A DNA stretch of 64,000 nt, taken from assembly GCA_037954325.1 (NCBI GenBank), contig JBBMNZ010000003.1:2219465-2283464 (forward strand), written 5' to 3'. The position numbers and the translations under genes are program-made. The notes under the pieces are model-generated. The model did no database searches. It was not told where the DNA came from and worked only from the letters and a program-made list of their open reading frames with translations. The stretch is from Fistularia commersonii. Its lineage: Eukaryota; Chordata; Actinopteri; Syngnathiformes; Fistulariidae. Below are positions 23,376 to 33,585 of this stretch, piece by piece. Numbering within the stretch: position 1 is the stretch's first letter; each line of letters starts with the position of its first letter.

Positions 23376-24559
23376 TAATTTTACCTCTTTCTAACGGCTG
23401 CAGACCCGAGCGCTTCATCCATCATCTAATGATGCTGTACGCGCGACGTACCGAAGCACCCGAGTGCACATCCGGCGTCATTTTTAATAACGCTCCTGCA
23501 ATTTTTGTCTTTTTTTTTTTTTTTTTTGCAAATGCCTTATAGTTTGTGATGTTTCTATTATTTTATTGCATTCCTACTCCATGTATTAAAACCATAAGAG
23601 ATGGATCTATACAGGCAATGACACTTGGGTTTGGTAGATTTCTCTTCCTGCAAGTGACCGGAGGGTTTAATACTTTTGTGAGTAAAAGGATCCTCTTTGG
23701 AAGAGGTTTGTAATAAAAGCTGGGGAACAAAGTAAATAGATTGTAGTGGATTAAATCGACTTTGCCGACTGCAGCACCGAAAGTAGGTAATGACTTTGCT
23801 AACTACAGCTGATTCTCACAAATATGAAATAATGATCATAATTTGGTATAAAACATAAGGATGGCGGCGAAGCAACACAGATTTTTTTCTGAATAAAAGA
23901 CCATTTTATCCACATATGACACCAATTCCTGCGTTGGGGTTAATCTTTGCCATTTCATGGGGATCTGGAACTGACAATTGGATAAAAAGGGGAGCAAATT
24001 TTTGAACCGGTCGTGACGGAATAAGAAAAAAAAAAAAAAAAAAGGAAGAACGCGACAAACTGGCTTACTTTATGTGAACTGGTTCCCTGCAGCGAATTCC
24101 GGTTGAGCGGATCTTTGCGTTTCTGTCGTTCTTAACTCGACCAACTCGGAGCGACATAAAGCACGGCGTAGGAAAAATAGAAAAAAAAAAAATCAAAAAT
24201 ATACTAACTACTTTTTTCGAGAATCCCGGACCTTTACATTTCAAACCGGCGGGAACCAAAATTGATGAGCCTTTTTTTTTTTTTTTCTTACATTTTTCTT
24301 CAATCGATGGCACTCTAAAAAGAATAGATAACACAGTTATGTAGTCATTTTTTTTTTTTCTTCAATCCTTTTTTTTTTTTTTCCTCGTTTTTAATCTCAC
24401 TCACCCTCACTGGCGGCCACTGCATCTTGATGATCAGTGTTGGTTTGAGGCTTTGGCACGGTAATATTAAATGTTTGATCGATGGCACCGCACAAGTGAA
24501 CACAAGAAGAAGAAGAAGAAGAAGAAGAAGAAGAAGAAGGGATTTCCAAGGAAACGATC
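23376..24559 (-). other. mtnr1b: Probable mtnr1b 3' UTR and downstream DNA
   Basis: This sequence lies 3' of the receptor stop codon on the minus strand. It holds a (CTT)n tract just after the stop, several A/T homopolymers and no further coding sequence. I could not settle on one poly(A) signal; a candidate reads 'ttttatt' on the plus strand at about 23560 (AATAAAA on the transcript strand). Confidence 0.4.
24504..24539 (-). repeat. (CTT)n tract just after the receptor stop codon
   Basis: A perfect AAG/CTT trinucleotide run of about 12 units. On the transcript strand it is a pyrimidine tract beginning about 20 bases after the mtnr1b stop codon. Confidence 0.9.
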
Positions 24560-25309
24560 TCACAGAGTTTCTCCTTTTACTTGCTCGTTGTTGTTGAGTC
24601 CCGGCGAGGGTTTGCTCTTCATGCCTTCGGTGCCTCCTCTGGAAGTCTCTTGGAAAAAGAGGTGCGGCATCCACACGGACATGATGATCCGTTTGTACTC
24701 GCGTCGAAAGTTCTGGTTCAGCAGGCCATAAATGATGGCGTTAAGGCAACTGTTGAAGTAAGCCATGAAGTAGCTCACCACGAAGAGCCACTCGGGGATC
24801 CGAGGCGCCACCGCTTCAGGATTAACGGCAACAGCGAGCCCGATGAAGTTGAGCGGCGCCCAACAAATGGCGAACAGTACGAACACCACGAACATGGTGA
24901 CGAAGTTCCTCAGGTCGCTGGGCTTGATGCGAGGGCGAACCTCCGATTTCACCTTCCGTCGGACCTGAATGACCAGGATCCAGATGCGCAAGTAGCAGAA
25001 GGTGACCACGGCGATGGGCACGAAAAAGTGGATGACCACCACGGTGATGGTGTAGGACGTGCTGACCGTCTGTGCGAACGTGCACGAGTAGACGCGCGGA
25101 TCGTACTGCAGCGACCCGACAAAGAAATTGGGCACGATGGCGAAGACGGTCAGGAGCCAGATAAGCGCCACCAGCAGCAGCGTGTTGCGGAAGCTGTACA
25201 GCTTGTCGTAGCTGAAGCTGTGGCAAATGTAACAGTAGCGGTTGATGGCGATGCCCGTGATGTTGAAGATGGAGCCGATGACGCTCAAACCCATCAGGAA
25301 TCCACTTAC
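24560..25309 (-). CDS. mtnr1b: Melatonin receptor type 1B-like, last exon (TM3 to C-terminus)
   Basis: A class A GPCR of the melatonin receptor family, a plasma-membrane receptor that couples mainly to Gi and lowers cAMP. The exon follows the acceptor TTTTCTCTCAG, starts in phase 0 and encodes 249 residues plus stop. Exon residues: TM3 1-25 ending in the family's NRY (23-25, instead of DRY) followed by CYICHS; ECL2 disulfide Cys76 in YSCTFAQ; TM5 His94, implicated in ligand binding; TM6 with CWAP (149-152); TM7 with NAIIY (190-194), the melatonin-receptor form of NPxxY; C-tail from about 200 to 249 with a TEGMKSKPSP segment. All signature residues are intact, so the receptor is probably functional. 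NFFVGSLQYDPR and RRKVKSE resemble fish Mel1b/MT2. Subtype (1ba or 1bb) is not resolved; Mel1c is the nearest alternative. Confidence 0.93.
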   Translation of the reverse strand, partial: VSGFLMGLSVIGSIFNITGIAINRYCYICHSFSYDKLYSFRNTLLLVALIWLLTVFAIVPNFFVGSLQYDPRVYSCTFAQTVSTSYTITVVVIHFFVPIAVVTFCYLRIWILVIQVRRKVKSEVRPRIKPSDLRNFVTMFVVFVLFAICWAPLNFIGLAVAVNPEAVAPRIPEWLFVVSYFMAYFNSCLNAIIYGLLNQNFRREYKRIIMSVWMPHLFFQETSRGGTEGMKSKPSPGLNNNEQVKGETL

Positions 25310-25529
25310 CTGAGAGAAAACACAACTCTGGTTTAGCATCCAAAAAAAACAATTTTTTTTTTTTTTTACCACCGATACAGTTTACATTTGCAATTCTATT
25401 CGTCATGTCTGTCTGTGACGATAAACACTTTGAATTTTGAGATGTATCGTTTTTGCGAAGACTCATTTCTATCTTTTTCCTTTTGTTCTATTACATTTAA
25501 AAAAAAAAAAAATGAACGGTCGAAATATA

Positions 25530-25877
25530 ATGCTGAAAAAAATAAAGGGAACGCTTGAACAACACAATGTAACTCCAAGTCAGTCACACTTGTGTGAAAT
25601 CATAGTGTCCACTCAGGAAGCAACACAGATTCATTTTGACTTGTTTTAAAGGCCATTACATCAAAGTTGGATCAGCCTGGAGTTTGTTTTTACGCTTTAA
25701 TTTGGAGTGTGATTCCTAATCCAGACCTCCATGGGTTGATACAATTGATTTCCATTGATCATTTTGGTGTGATTTTGTTGTCAGCACATTCAACTGTGTA
25801 AAGAGCAAAGTAAGAATATTTCATTCATTTAGATCTAGGATGTGTTTTTTAAATGTTCCCTTTACTTTTTTGAGCAG
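25530..25877 (+). mobile_element. Non-autonomous TIR element, copy 2 (in receptor intron)
   Basis: Same family as 13990-14343 and 41246-41593. The left end 'tgctgaaaaaaataaaggga' has one change from the consensus, and the right end is 'tgttccctttacttttttgagcag'-like with one change. The interior has 'cacaatgtaactccaagtca', 'gaagcaacacagattcattt' and 'ttggatcagcctggagtttg'. It encodes no protein. It lies in the same orientation as copy 3. Confidence 0.85.
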
Positions 25878-26204
25878 TCATTCTCGACCCCTGCCGATGA
25901 AGGTGAGTTGATCTTTTATGGAGTTCTTAGAAGGAATCAAACAACTGTCAACAATAAAGAATTGTGGTGTGAAATATAGCTGATGCGGATCATTTTTGCA
26001 CTCTACAAATGCTTGATGTAAATAATTCTACTTTATCTACTTTGACGGACTTTATCGTCTCTTTATTTATTTCAACGGGTCCGTTAGATACAAGTGACAT
26101 CGACACGGTCGGATTATTTTCAACTTCCCGCAAGCAGCTACGACAAAAGCACTTATTTGCAAGCAAGACATCTTTGAGCCGTCAGCTGGAGGTCACAAGA
26201 TTTA

Positions 26205-26280
26205 AGAGAAGATAAACTTTATTGATCTCCGAAGGGGAAATTCGTTGTTTGCAATTCACTCAGACGCCGTAAGACACAGA
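26205..26280 (-). repeat. LINE 3' tail fragment
   Basis: 'gataaactttattgatctcc' followed by 'gaaggggaaattcg' is the inverted form of the common fish LINE 3' terminus. Only the terminal portion is seen, in the receptor intron. Confidence 0.55.
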
Positions 26281-26655
26281 AATCGAGTACCATTAACCGA
26301 CTAAGACGATCTAAAAACACGTTTATTGTTTAAAAGCTGGTATTTCTTGTTCAGAAACTAAAAATGTCGGAGGGCTGATTTATAGAAATGACAGATCCAA
26401 TAGGTTCAAATTTTGGAGACGTCTGAAATAAAATGTGGGCGGTAAATAAAACATTTCGTGTCTGGAATCAGTCTCACTTAGAATCTTGGTAAAACACATC
26501 CATTTTTAAGCTGTTTTCTATTCTCTGGCTGATTTGGGCAAAACTTCAATGCTGAATTTGACATGAACGCGACGTTTACGTCCCGTTCGGGAATGAACAG
26601 CAGGAGAAAGAATTTAACAAGTTTGGTCAATTTGTTTGGTCAGTTTGGTTCTATT

Positions 26656-26711
26656 GTAAGTCGCTTTGGATAAAAGCGTCTGCCAAATGCAATGTAATGT
26701 AATGTAATGTC
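26656..26711 (+). repeat. LINE/SINE 3' end with ATGTA tail
   Basis: 'taagtcgctttggataaaag' + 'cgtctgccaaatgcaatgta', followed by repeats of 'atgta', is the well-known 3' end shared by L2/CR1-type fish LINEs and their SINEs. It ends in a short pentamer array, as such tails do. No body of an element is recognisable upstream. Confidence 0.7.
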
Positions 26712-28989
26712 AATATCTGCACACATACCTAACTATCTATCATTCTAACACTTTTCTGGCAAAATTGCACAATTAACAAGATAATTACACCCTGAAACGT
26801 GCAAAATAAGACCGACTCCAATCTAAGAAACGCTGTTTTTCCGCAACGGCTGCCAATAGTTAGAACTGCTAGTCTGCTATCTTGCCCTTTTTTTTGAGAA
26901 GCATCACAAACTGTTCATTAAGAGCCTTTTATTTCACATTTCAAGACATAAATTGTCGACCCCAGAGTTCTCCGGAAACTCTATTTACCTTTTTTTTTTT
27001 GTTAAAGTGCGAAAAAGAAAGAACGAAAGCGAACGTTCCCATCGTTTTATTGAGCTGACTGCAATTTCTGCATGAGAAAAGGATAGTTGATGTCTTAGAT
27101 TTAAAAATATTATCATCAATGTTTATCAAAATTCAAAGCCCTTCCCAAAATGACAAACTCTATATGATCTGGATTTAAACTGCTGTAAATCTTTAACCTT
27201 TTTAACCTTTTTTGCAACTTTAGGATTAAGGAACCCACGCAAATCTACATAATCCACACAAATAAAATCATATTTATAGTATTTTAGTTATTCTTGTTTT
27301 TTTTTGGCAGCAGGTTCAGATCAGATAAATGGTCACTTGTAAATAAACATGAAATAATTCCCTTTAAGTTTTATCAATATTAGACAATTAGCCTGACTGG
27401 TAACAAGTGTATTTTCTGCTCGGCTTAATTCAAATTTAAAATTTAAATCGAATCAAGTTAAACTAATGAGCTAGCTTGGGTGCTAACTTGAATAACTATG
27501 TAAACAAAATCAAATTCAACAGTTTTACATTTGTTAGAATCCACAGAAACACATTCATTGTGTCATTTAAATCGATTTTATTATGGTTGTATTTTTTTTT
27601 TTTTTTTTTTTTTCGCGCTTCGAAGGGGAAAAAAGCTCAATGTGAAAGTGCGGCTAACGCAGAACGTAGGACTTTTAATGAGGCTCCGAAAGGGAGATCC
27701 TATTTCTCTTATTTCTAATGCATGGCGCTGTATCTTTTACGGTCTATTTTAAAGTCCAACTTGTATAAGAAGCTCTTAATGTTCTTGCACCATCTTGCAT
27801 CACTGATTCTCTGTGGTTTTCCATCCCTGGTGAAGGTTTAGTTCTCCTGCAGCAGGTCTGCTGAACATCCTGAGGCCTCCGGGATTAAAAGTGGGGACGA
27901 TGCAAAAGAGTCTGACGAAAAACTCATCATTTGACGCTTTTAAAGACGTTCATTTTTTTTTTTTTTTTATTATTTCAAACATTTGATGAGCAATATCACC
28001 CTTTTATTGGTTTTGCATTCATTTCAAATGTGTTGAAATACTTACATATTTCTATTAGATTTTGCATTGTTATCTTTTTCATCCTACTTGGTGACTTTTT
28101 TTGTGGATGTAATTATGTTCTGTTTAGTTACAAGTGAAATATTTAGAATGACATAACTACCTGCAGTTTAGCTGGTTTAATTTAGTAACATATACCAGAG
28201 ACACAGAATCAATAAATGCCTTCCGCAAAGAAAATTCAACACATGAGGGGACGAAAAAAACGATATCTTGAAGTAACTCCTTATTTCAGATTTTCATTTT
28301 TTTCCCATTAAAAAAGAGAAAAAAATGGGTGATCAAATGAGCACCAAACTAAATTTGACGGTGAATTATTAGTTTTGCACAAAAATACACGGAAAGTGTT
28401 TAACTAACTAATTAATGAATATATTTTTGAGTCCGAAACGAAGAACTTGTCATATTACGATTAGCAGTTTTTAAACTTTCCCCTTAATATATTTCTGAAT
28501 CAAAGTTCATTCTAATCATTTCATGATTTATCATTCGTTTAATATGAATTTAGAATGTAGATAATCTGTTGTTACATCATATTTAATGGTAGTAGAAGGA
28601 CGGTATGTAGAAAATAGGTATTTTCTTGAATTCTCGATTAAAATAGTGTTCAAGTCTATCGGGACAATTCAATCTCTGATAAAAACACATTATTTTGTTT
28701 ACGCGAAAAGGCAGTTTTCTTCTGTATAGATTCCTTCAGTCTAGCGGAAAACCCTAAATTACAAAATTGATTTTTTCTTTTATTTTTGTCTTTATTTTTG
28801 TCTTCTTCCATCAATCCTCATTTTCGGCATGTGGTTCATTCCTTAAAGCCCGTGGAGGGACAAGTAATGCAAATAGCATATATAATAATAGTCTTTTATC
28901 CTTTACATCATATTTAATCCCATATGCAGCGGTGCTCAGAGCTCTGGGATATCAGTATATCAATAAAAAAAAACAAAAATCCAACTCAC

Positions 28990-29108
28990 CTTGCACTGAG
29001 TCTCACCCAGCGCCCAGCCGTCATGGAAGATGGCGTACAACACCAGAGGGTACGGATAGAACGCAACCACCAGGTCGGCGAAGGCCAGGCTCACCACGAA
29101 GACGTTTC
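28990..29108 (-). CDS. mtnr1b: Melatonin receptor type 1B-like, internal exon (TM2-ECL1)
   Basis: A 119-bp exon between acceptor TTTGCAG and donor AAG|GTGAGT on the minus strand. It completes a Gly codon begun in the previous exon and encodes NVFVVSLAFADLVVAF, YPYPLVLYAIFHDG, then WALGETQCK. This covers the end of ICL1, TM2 with the SLAFADL/AFYPYPL signature of Mel1b receptors, and ECL1 up to the conserved disulfide Cys. The next residue is the VSGFLMG start of the exon at 25309. The upstream junction (before GNVFVVSLA) is the conserved first intron of vertebrate melatonin receptors. No TM1 exon (RNxKLRNA end) was found from 29.1 kb to the window's right end. Confidence 0.93.
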
Positions 29109-29224
29109 CTGCAAAGGGCGAAAAAAAAAAAAAAACATTTTTGTGAAAATGCAGCAGCTCCGTCTATATGCACCGCCTGCAGCATATCGGGATATAAACG
29201 TTTATTTTCCCCCGTTACTCTAAT

Positions 29225-29395
29225 TAAGAATAAGAACGACTTTATTTATCCCGAAGGAAATTGTGGTACTAGAGTTTCAAGTGAAACATAACAATAATAA
29301 ATAATTGTAGGAAATTGTATAAATAGTAAAAAAAAAAATGGGGGAGAATTAGAAATACAAATAAAACTATAAAGTGTCAAAGTCAAGGCTATAAA
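29225..29395 (-). repeat. LINE 3' tail, inverted partner of 23203-23375
   Basis: It begins 'cgactttatttatcccgaag' and continues 'gaaattgtataaatagta', 'tacaaataaaactataaagt', 'gtcaaggctataaagg'. Read on the minus strand it matches the repeat at 23203-23375 for about 170 bases. The two lie about 5.9 kb apart in opposite orientation and enclose both receptor exons. Confidence 0.75.
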
Positions 29396-29469
29396 GGGTT
29401 TGGATGTATTGTTGAGTTTAAATGATATATAATTATCAATATGGTTAGTTAGTTAGTTAGTTAGTCCCA

Positions 29470-29820
29470 ATCTTACTACCCATGTCATGTCCTAACTCTG
29501 TCTTATCCTTGTTGGTCCGGCCCGCACACATCCTGCCTATTTTTATTTATTTTTTTTACTCATTGCTATTTATTTTTGTCATTTTTTTAGACTGTTGTTG
29601 AGTTCTAGCTGTATATTTTTCCCTCACTGTTCATTGTCATCCCTGTTGTTGTTTGTTTTATTTGTGTTTTTTTTTTTTTTTGTCTGGCTATCTTCTGTCT
29701 CCTGCCTTGCTGTTTATATTAATATTCATATTTTCTTTTCTTTTCGACATTAAACAGTTACGCTGCTGTGACAAAGGAATCGGGGATCAATAAAGTTAAC
29801 TTATCTCAAGTTCGATGTTC
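29470..29820 (+). repeat. LINE 3' UTR-like repeat, plus orientation
   Basis: A pyrimidine-rich stretch ('ccttgttggtccggcccgca', 'cattgctatttatttttgtc', 'tgttgttgagttctagctgt') ends with 'ggaatcggggatcaataaag'. Related sequences are at 31925-32130, 55428-55760 (inverted) and 55965-56150. The shared order and the 'gatcaataaag' end indicate a truncated LINE 3' region. Confidence 0.6.
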
Positions 29821-31729
29821 GAAAACCAAATATCGCCGTGCACCAAAACACATGCATTACTAACTAAAATTGAAAGGAATATTTAAGGAATATAGAAATC
29901 TGTTACGTCCCGCCTCAGATTAAGACTTCAGTCGGCGTCAAATAATGCATAAATTCCCACTATTTTGATGTTTATTAACTGTTGCGTCTTTGTAAAGTCG
30001 AGAATTAAACTCTTAATCCAACTTCAAATTTTTCCTAGCGATGTTGTAAATGCAGAGTTAACTTAAGATTAATATGTTGTTGATACTTTGTGAGATACTT
30101 TTATGCATGTATGTAGAAAAAAGAAGCTTCCAAAGCTCAAAGCATCTGTGTTGATTTATCACCAATACATACATGTTCTCTTTTGTTTTTCTTTTAGTTT
30201 ATAACAGTTCACATTCAGAAATAATGCACAACAGAGCAGTCAAACTGGACGTCATACAAATGTCGCACATTTGCGGTTCATTATTTGGCTTCATAATTCA
30301 TCTTTCTAAATGTTGGACGTTTGTTTCAGTGCCGCTTTAAGACGCTTTTCCAACTTAAAACATACAAACAGATAACTCAGAATAATGGGCGTAGCTTAAA
30401 AGTAAAGATAAAGTATATAAAAATCTCATGATCTTGCGATTTTTTTTTTAGGAAAATCATTTATATTTTGCTGCCATCTTGTGGTAAAAAGAAACGGAAA
30501 CAAGGAAATTAGCCAACACAGGAAATGCTGATGTTTGATTGCAGACGACAAATATGGAAGCGTAAGGTCATGACCTCACTAAGGAAATAAAACAAGGCTT
30601 GGAAGAAACTAAAACAATTCCTAGGTTGCCAGAAATACCTTTAAAATGAGCAAATAATCACATTTAAATTTGACTTTTAATCCAATTAAAACCACAGTTA
30701 TTTAGTAGAACTTTAAGCAATTAAGAAAATCATGAAACATTTAAAAATCCATATCAGTAATCTTGTTTTTCCCTGATAAAAAAAACAAACAAACTATCTT
30801 TTGGAGACATTTTACGAACAACTTCTCCGGCCTGCAGCATGATGAAATACTTACACGTTCAGCACGATAAACCTTTCAGTGACAAATAAGCTCCACAGTT
30901 CATGGAAATACATACATCACACCTGCGTTGCATATCAGCCTGCAGATAGATTGCATCATAATGTACCCGAATGGATTATTTCCAACCGTCAGTATGATAA
31001 CAATAATCACTGTCACGGCGTAAAATGATAATCCTCGTGGTGTTAAAAAAAAAACCACGACATCTATTTAACAACCTTGGACTTTTTCCATGTAATGTGA
31101 TGCAGCTAAATGCAAAGAACAAGATACTGTTTAAATGTAATGAGCCCATCTTGAAATAACATTGTTGTAAAGGACTTTTCTCCATGTTTCTTTGACTCTC
31201 TGATAGCAAAAAAAAAAACAAAAAACAAAAAAACAGCTACATTTTATAGTCATATGTACATAAGTATTTTTTTGTGTGCCAATATCATTACTTCGATTGC
31301 CTTTTTATTTGAGATATTTTATTATCCGGCTCTTGTGTCAGTGTTTTTACGTTCAAGCGGCTCCAAATGGATTGCCTCTTGTCCGATTGACAAAGTAGTG
31401 GGCCGAAGCCGGATCGACCTGCATCTGAAGGCGGGAGCGAGATGCCAAATAGCATTAAAAACATTGACACCATTCTGTTAAATGAAAAAAAGTCGGAGAA
31501 ATTCCACTTAAAAAAAAAAAAAAAAAGCAAAAAAATAAAAAAATAAATAAAAAAAAAATCCCCCCCAAAATCTGAAAAAAAAACATTAAAAATAAATACA
31601 AATAAATACAATGGGCAAATTGTAAAAAAAAAAAAAAAAAAAGATAAAAATAAATGAAATAACAAGATGACTTATGGAGGTTAAATTAAATTAAAATATG
31701 TGATAAGAAAAGGAGAAAATCCATCCATC

Positions 31730-31875
31730 ATGTGGGACTCTGGTGCTTCCTGGACTGAACAACCATTCACTCTCTTTTGCACATCCGGGGAATTTTCCCG
31801 AATAATTTGACGTGTGTTTTAGGGGTTTTGGGGAAAACGGAGAACCCGAAATAAACCCACGCAAACACAAATAGA
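31730..31875 (-). repeat. Fish interspersed repeat, inverted
   Basis: 'gaacaaccattcactctctt', 'gaataatttgacgtgtgttt' and 'gggaaaacggagaacccgaa' followed by 'ataaacccacgcaaac' form the reverse complement of the module seen at 7437. It is strongly diverged. Confidence 0.45.
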
Positions 31876-31924
31876 GAAGATAAAGAAGAAATATGACTCT
31901 TAAATACACAGAAAGTTAAAATAT

Positions 31925-32130
31925 TGTCCGATCTCACCCTGCTTATCCAATTTTTCCCTTGTTTTTTTTATCAGTCTATTTTTATCCTTGTTGTTGTTGT
32001 TGTCACTTGTTTCTTCTATTTCTGTCTCTTTTATTTTATATTTATATTCCTATTTACTCATATTGTTGTAATTCTGCTGTGACAATTAATTTCCCCTGTC
32101 TTATCTGTATTATCTTAATAAGGTAACAGT
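31925..32130 (+). repeat. LINE 3' UTR-like repeat
   Basis: 'gtctatttttatccttgttg', 'ttgtcacttgtttcttctat' and 'tgtaattctgctgtgacaat' followed by 'aatttcccc' parallel the 29470-29820 repeat. The terminal ATAAAG is missing or diverged. Confidence 0.5.
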
Positions 32131-32287
32131 TGAAAAGATTGTAATTAAATACAACTTTCTGGAAATATCATGATGGAAAAATCAAGCTATTGATTCCAGA
32201 AAAATCAGCGAGAGAGAACATTAATTGAAAATAGGACTTTTATGATGCGCCTAAGAATATCACAGGAATGATGTCAAATGACCAAAA

Positions 32288-32990
32288 ACACTGATGGATA
32301 TTTAGAAAATAACCAGATATTCCAGTTGACATAAATCAAGAAATCAAATCGACTTAACGCATCATTCCTGAAATATGAAATATGAAATATGGAAATGAAC
32401 ACCTACTAATTGAACAAATTAACAAATAAATCACCAAATAAAACCTCAAATTCTGCCAAAAACACTGATAGATATTTAGAAAATAACCAGATATTCCAAT
32501 GGACATATATGAAGAAATCAAATCGACTTAAAACATCATTCCTTGGAATTCTCTTGGAGTTTTAAATGAAATATGGAAATGAACACCTACTAATTGAATA
32601 AATCAACAAATAAATCACTAAATAAAACCTCAAGCTCTGCTAAGACACTGATAGATATTTAGAAAATAAGGAGATATTCCAGTGGATATAAATCAAGAAA
32701 TCAAATCGACTTAATGCATCATTCCTGAAATATGAAATATGGAAATGAACACCTACTAATTGAGCAAATTAAGAAATAAATCACTAAATAAAACCTCAAA
32801 TTCTGCCCAAAACACTGATAGATATTTAGAAAATAACCAGATATTCCAATGGACATATATCAAATCGACTTAATGCATCATTCCTGAAATATGAAATATG
32901 GAAATGAACACCTACTAATTGAACGAATTAACGAATAAATCACTAAATAAAACCTCAAATTCTGCCAAAAAAAAACAGAAAATAGTAGAA
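32288..32990 (+). repeat. Satellite-like tandem repeat, four copies of about 170-183 bp
   Basis: 'acactgat(g/a)gatatttagaa' recurs at 32288, 32462, 32645 and 32812 (spacings 174, 183 and 167). Each unit contains 'aaatcgacttaa', 'gcatcattcctgaaatatga', 'gaacacctactaattga' and 'aataaaacctcaa'. Length differences come mainly from a variable number of 'atatgaa' steps and a small deletion in the last copy. Confidence 0.92.
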
Positions 32991-33585
32991 AATCACTAAA
33001 ATCTTCCCTCCACTTTGACAATCTCAAGGGTTTGCTGGGCTGTCGAGTCCTCACATGTTTATTAGGGAACCCGAGCAGGAAAAGCGCTCTAACGGTAGAT
33101 TCTCTCTGCTTCCGACTGCAGCTCAGGAAGGAAAATCTTAATTCCATCGAGGTCTTCAGATCATCCAGGTGCTTAATGAGGCCGCCGACCGGCTTGTAAG
33201 CGGCGCCGAGAGCGGCGAGTGCGATACTACGACTCAACGCCGGCCTCTTTCCTCAGGTTGCAGGAGTTCACGTTCTAAATTTACCCAACTTGTGACGGCG
33301 CCGCTCTCTCCACCCCAGAGGCAAACTCCCCTCATCGTTCAACGCCGGTGAAAAATTACACATTCTTGCCGAAACGCGACTAAATATAGCGGCGTCAAGG
33401 GAGAGCGAGGGTAATCTCTCATCTCTAATCTGTTTTCATGTGACCGGGAAGTTGCCGGATCAGCAGGACGACCCGACGTGTTCTGTCACACGTATTTGCA
33501 AAAAAATACCGGCGGCTTTCAGGAAAGAAAACACGCTAATAAAGAGAGACAGGATGACGTGCACGGGTCGCTTTGCTTGGTTGGA

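Larger units (their letters stand above)
25310..28989 (-). other. mtnr1b: mtnr1b intron between TM2/ECL1 and TM3 exons
   Basis: A 3,680-bp intron with donor AAG|GTGAGT (plus-strand complement at 28984-28989) and acceptor CTCTCAG ending at 25310. Its phase is 0. It splits the receptor right after the conserved ECL1 Cys-Lys, a position uninterrupted in the two-exon mammalian genes. It contains a TIR element (25530-25877), LINE tail fragments (26205-26280, 26656-26711) and AT-rich filler with poly(T) runs at 27590 and 27950. Confidence 0.85.

Noticed and set aside
24581..25336. 251-codon frame on the plus strand across the receptor exon
   Set aside because: It lies antisense to a coding exon with all melatonin-receptor signatures on the other strand. 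Its composition (many Asp/His/Gly) is what an antisense GC-rich frame gives, and no domain is visible.
24822..25466. 214-codon minus-strand frame overlapping the receptor exon
   Set aside because: Wrong frame of the same exon. It gives a His/Leu/Gln-rich translation and crosses the splice acceptor.
32288..32990. CRISPR-like array
   Set aside because: The repeats are 170-183 bp long with no short repeat/spacer alternation, in vertebrate DNA. It is a satellite-type tandem array.
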